Of a stretch of DNA of 6,646 nt, positions 4,734-6,646 are shown in pieces. The translations under genes and the position numbers were made by a program. Below the pieces are notes generated by a model. It searched no databases. It saw nothing but the letters and a program-made list of their open reading frames with translations, and was not told the DNA's origin. The stretch spans positions 1 to 6,646 of the forward strand of contig CALHMM010000107.1 in the NCBI GenBank assembly GCA_938034715.1, in the 5' to 3' direction. Numbering within the stretch: position 1 is the first letter of the stretch; each line of letters begins with the position of its first letter. The stretch is from Minisyncoccota bacterium. GTDB taxonomy: Bacteria; Patescibacteriota; Minisyncoccia; Moranbacterales; GCA-2747515.

Positions 4734-5387
4734 TCAACTTACCAGCTTATCCCAGTGCTGTTTCGGACGATATCGTTCAGAACCTGCTGCGCAGAGTTCA
4801 CATTTAGATTGCTCAACAGCCCATATTTCTCGCTCAATTAGCGCAATAACTTTTCGCTCATCGTACTGTTGAGGCAAAGACACTGGCCTATGGACTACAC
4901 TACCGACAGCTCCAATCCAATTTATAGGATGTTCATTGTCTCTTTCAATCGTCTCTTTTACACCCATGAGTGTTTGGCTAGTGGTGATCAATTCCTCGAT
5001 CTGCAGCACCGTCTCCTCTGGACCTATGGTATGACGATTCCAGAGAAATACTCCTTTGTCGCCTGAAGGATCTTTCTCAACAAAACCAGACTTTTTAGCA
5101 CCAATCGCATGCCCTATATCGTGGGCAAGTGTGATACCTGCCATCGGTGAGCCAATGACCCAATCTACTTGTTGCTCACCGATCTCTGCACGAATCTGAT
5201 GCACTATCAGATCTGCCAAGCGTCTGGCATGTTTTAATTCATGTAGAGCTTTAAGTGTATTGATAAAACCATTGCTACACAAACCAGACGTAAGCTCAAC
5301 ATGGGGTTTACTTGAATCACCATTATGCAGCCAATACGCATCACATGATTTCAAAATACCCATCACTTCATTTTCAATTGTTTTCAA
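4734..5387 (-). CDS. pyrE: Orotate phosphoribosyltransferase (PyrE), diverged
   Basis: This enzyme would join orotate and PRPP to make OMP, the step before PyrF. The 217-residue form begins at a TTG (5387), because AGGAG (5399-5395) lies 7 bases upstream. A longer reading from ATG 5438 would overlap pyrF by 41 bases and adds 17 residues with no family match. HVELTSGLCSNGFIN (29-43) matches the OPRT substrate-binding start, and VIGSPMAG (77-84) is the phosphate-loop strand. FVEKD (102-106) fits the F-x-E-R/K segment of the longer bacterial OPRT type. IEELITTSQT (130-139) occupies the PRPP signature, usually V-E/D-D-V-x-T-T/A-G-x-S/T: the acidic pair is E131-E132 and the glycine is replaced by serine. 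The C-terminus has CELC (196-199) and a basic tail, like the C-x-x-C-x-x-G ending of that OPRT type. It is cotranscribed with pyrF. A relaxed or altered substrate choice is possible. Confidence 0.82.
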   Translation of the reverse strand: MKTIENEVMGILKSCDAYWLHNGDSSKPHVELTSGLCSNGFINTLKALHELKHARRLADLIVHQIRAEIGEQQVDWVIGSPMAGITLAHDIGHAIGAKKSGFVEKDPSGDKGVFLWNRHTIGPEETVLQIEELITTSQTLMGVKETIERDNEHPINWIGAVGSVVHRPVSLPQQYDERKVIALIEREIWAVEQSKCELCAAGSERYRPKQHWDKLVS

Positions 5388-5394
5388 TGTATTT

Positions 5395-5399
5395 CTCCT
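5395..5399 (-). promoter_or_regulatory. Ribosome-binding site that fixes the pyrE TTG start
   Basis: AGGAG on the minus strand (5399-5395) overlaps the pyrF stop TAG (5400-5398) and sits 7 bases before TTG at 5387. This arrangement favours translational coupling of pyrE to pyrF. Confidence 0.75.
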
Positions 5400-6129
5400 A
5401 TTTAGAATGACTTGATTCAACAGCATCTTGAATCTCATTGAGAATCTTTTCTATTGCACCTTGTGGATCATCTGATTGTGTAATTGGACGACCAACGACG
5501 ATACGCGTTGCACCTGCCTTAATTGCATCAGCGGGTGTTGTCACACGACTTTGATCATCACCTTCCACCAATGAATATGCTGGACGTATGCCTGGCGTAT
5601 TAAATGTCAAACCAGATCGATTTCGCACAATTGGGAGCTCTAGTGGTGAAAGAATGAGACCACCAACCCTACCTCTTTGTGCAATTCTTGCGAGAGCATC
5701 GACAGTCTCCTCTGCATTTGATCGACCGTGAAGCTCTTGGGCGTCTTCATCTTTCAAACTTGTGAGAAACGTTACGCCCAAGACTTCTGTATCAGGAATC
5801 TCATCGACAAGTGCAGATAAGCCTTTACTGCCGGTTGATGCCATTGCTGTCAAAAGCTCTGGCTTTTTTTCCTGCAAAAATCGACCATCTGACTCCAGTG
5901 TATTGGGAATATCGCTGAGTTTTAAATCTGCAAAAAAACCCAGACCTAAGTCACGCACCTGATCAATCAGGCTGTAACCCGCAGCACGCAAAACTGCGTT
6001 TGATTTTAGTATTACGCCAGACCCTTTTACACTTTTCGCCAAACTAATTGTGCTCTTGATAGCATCGTCAGAATTTTGATTGCCAAAATCTGCAGCGATG
6101 ATTAAACGTTGTGCCAATGGAATATTCAT
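5398..6129 (-). CDS. pyrF: Orotidine 5'-phosphate decarboxylase (PyrF)
   Basis: The 243-residue TIM-barrel enzyme decarboxylates OMP to UMP in the cytoplasm. The key residues are in place: AADF near the N-terminus (Asp14), ILKSN with Lys42, the catalytic DLKLSDIPNT (Asp68, Lys70, Asp73), TPGIRP (178-183), and the phosphate-binding VGRPIT (212-217, with Arg214). Length is normal for the family. The start chosen is ATG 6129, because AAGGTGAG (6144-6137) lies a proper 7-9 bases upstream. A GTG at 6141 would add four residues, but it sits inside that Shine-Dalgarno sequence and has none of its own. pyrE follows after 10 bases, so the pair makes UMP from orotate. No genes for the earlier pyrimidine steps are in the window, so orotate may be imported or made from genes elsewhere. 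Confidence 0.95.
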   Translation of the reverse strand: MNIPLAQRLIIAADFGNQNSDDAIKSTISLAKSVKGSGVILKSNAVLRAAGYSLIDQVRDLGLGFFADLKLSDIPNTLESDGRFLQEKKPELLTAMASTGSKGLSALVDEIPDTEVLGVTFLTSLKDEDAQELHGRSNAEETVDALARIAQRGRVGGLILSPLELPIVRNRSGLTFNTPGIRPAYSLVEGDDQSRVTTPADAIKAGATRIVVGRPITQSDDPQGAIEKILNEIQDAVESSHSK

Positions 6130-6136
6130 GATCACA

Positions 6137-6144
6137 CTCACCTT
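6137..6144 (-). promoter_or_regulatory. Ribosome-binding site that decides the pyrF start
   Basis: AAGGTGAG on the minus strand (6144-6137) is 7 bases before the ATG at 6129. It favours that codon over the GTG at 6141, which it overlaps. Confidence 0.6.
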
Positions 6145-6170
6145 TTTCAGGAAAAAGAAAAGGAGAATTG

Positions 6171-6203
6171 TTAAAAAACAAGCCCTCCACCTATTAGGAG
6201 ACT
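6171..6203 (-). terminator. Hairpin with T-run before pyrF: terminator or attenuator
   Basis: On the minus strand AGTCTCC (6203-6197) can pair with GGAGGGCT (6188-6181), giving seven pairs with one bulged G and one G-T, around an 8-base loop. TGTTTTTT follows (6180-6173). It lies between the NTP pyrophosphatase gene and pyrF. It may end the upstream transcript, or control read-through into the pyrimidine genes. A promoter candidate, TTGACT (6227-6222), 17 bases, TAGTCT (6204-6199), overlaps it, so the two readings partly exclude each other. Confidence 0.4.
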
Positions 6204-6320
6204 ACTATTGATACTACTGAAAGTCAACTAAGCCATTTGGTGATCAAACAACGAAAGGTCAGGCCTTACCTGATAAAAAAAGCTTTGCGAGAAAAATCTA
6301 GGACAATGTTGGAACTTTTC

Positions 6321-6635
6321 TTAGTCCTCATCTGCCTCATCCAGAATGATTTTCTTTGCAAAGCCTCCTCGATCCCTTTTCTTTTTAAGACGTACTTCTT
6401 CTATGCTCTCAAATGTAATATTCTTGTGATCTAAAATTGCATATATAACTTCAAGAATATCAGCTAATTCTTCCTTAATTTTATTATCCTCAGCAACCTC
6501 TGCAGCCTCTTCTACAATTTTAAATTTTAGCTTCTCCCAATACTCAATGTCATCAGCAACATGCGATGAAAAGTCAATGCCTTTATTATTTAAAATTTCA
6601 GGAATCTTATCCCTGATCAGTTTATTGTATTTCAT
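6321..6635 (-). CDS. All-alpha NTP pyrophosphatase (MazG-like, house-cleaning type)
   Basis: The 104-residue protein opens with KYNKLIRDKIPEIL (2-15), the hallmark of a small bacterial, archaeal and phage family often labelled phosphoribosyl-ATP pyrophosphohydrolase-like or COG4997. It carries the MazG-type metal-site pattern: EEAAE (42-46) on one helix and EELADILE (55-62) on the next, giving E-x-x-E ... E-x-x-D. It closes with the family's basic RGGFAKKIIL (89-98). These enzymes hydrolyse (deoxy)nucleoside triphosphates, often damaged ones, to the monophosphate and pyrophosphate; the exact substrate is unknown here. HisE activity is unlikely, because no other histidine genes are seen. The length is full. 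Only 11 bases lie upstream of the ATG within the window, with no Shine-Dalgarno sequence in them; TATAAA occurs there. The gene lies 191 bases upstream of pyrF on the same strand. A weak stem, AGGAC with GTCCT followed by AGATTTTT, overlaps its stop codon. Confidence 0.88.
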   Translation of the reverse strand: MKYNKLIRDKIPEILNNKGIDFSSHVADDIEYWEKLKFKIVEEAAEVAEDNKIKEELADILEVIYAILDHKNITFESIEEVRLKKKRDRGGFAKKIILDEADED

Positions 6636-6646
6636 ATTTTTTATAC

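Noticed and set aside
5388..5438. Longer N-terminus of PyrE from ATG 5438
   Set aside because: The extra 17 residues overlap pyrF and match nothing; the TTG at 5387 has a proper Shine-Dalgarno.
6237..6434. Plus-strand 65-codon frame over the pyrophosphatase gene end
   Set aside because: It is antisense to the conserved C-terminus of the NTP pyrophosphatase and has no ribosome-binding site.

Overview
The window looks like a piece of a compact, AT-rich bacterial chromosome. It uses the standard stop code: TGA ends the nitroreductase gene, pyrE and the 214-residue gene. Genes are short, mostly intact and separated by 100-230 base gaps that contain recognisable promoters and hairpin terminators. 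The diverged orotate phosphoribosyltransferase, the atypical aquaporin, the mixture of Shine-Dalgarno and apparently leaderless starts and the several orphan genes would fit a small-genome lineage such as the Patescibacteria (CPR). That is an inference, because no rRNA or other marker is present. I see no phage, transposon, CRISPR, tRNA or rRNA.

Layout. On the minus strand from the left edge: the first 18 codons of a GreA/GreB-type elongation factor (1-56), with a near-consensus promoter at 130-158; an NfsB-like nitroreductase (272-919); a bidirectional terminator (about 1010-1046); an aquaporin-family channel (1067-1666); and a GT-A-like putative glycosyltransferase (1773-2645). The last has a consensus promoter and a tiny leader ORF. 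Two orphan genes on the plus strand follow, each a single transcription unit with its own ribosome-binding site and terminator: a membrane-anchored 214-residue protein with a DxDxDG loop (2824-3468), and a 170-residue protein that distantly resembles GlcG/HbpS (3698-4210). The minus strand resumes with a 93-residue three-helix membrane protein that is probably leaderless (4342-4623), pyrE (4734-5387, TTG start), pyrF (5398-6129), and an all-alpha NTP pyrophosphatase (6321-6635).

Function. The best-understood unit is pyrF-pyrE, which covers the last two steps of UMP synthesis (orotate to OMP to UMP). The genes are 10 bases apart and the pyrE ribosome-binding site lies over the pyrF stop codon. 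The nucleotide house-cleaning enzyme upstream is on the same strand but is separated by a gap that contains a hairpin and a T-run. The other genes look independent. The window does not contain an obvious new multi-gene system. The points most worth following are the leader ORF of the glycosyltransferase gene, the aquaporin that lacks the conserved filter arginine, the probable leaderless gene and the two orphan proteins.
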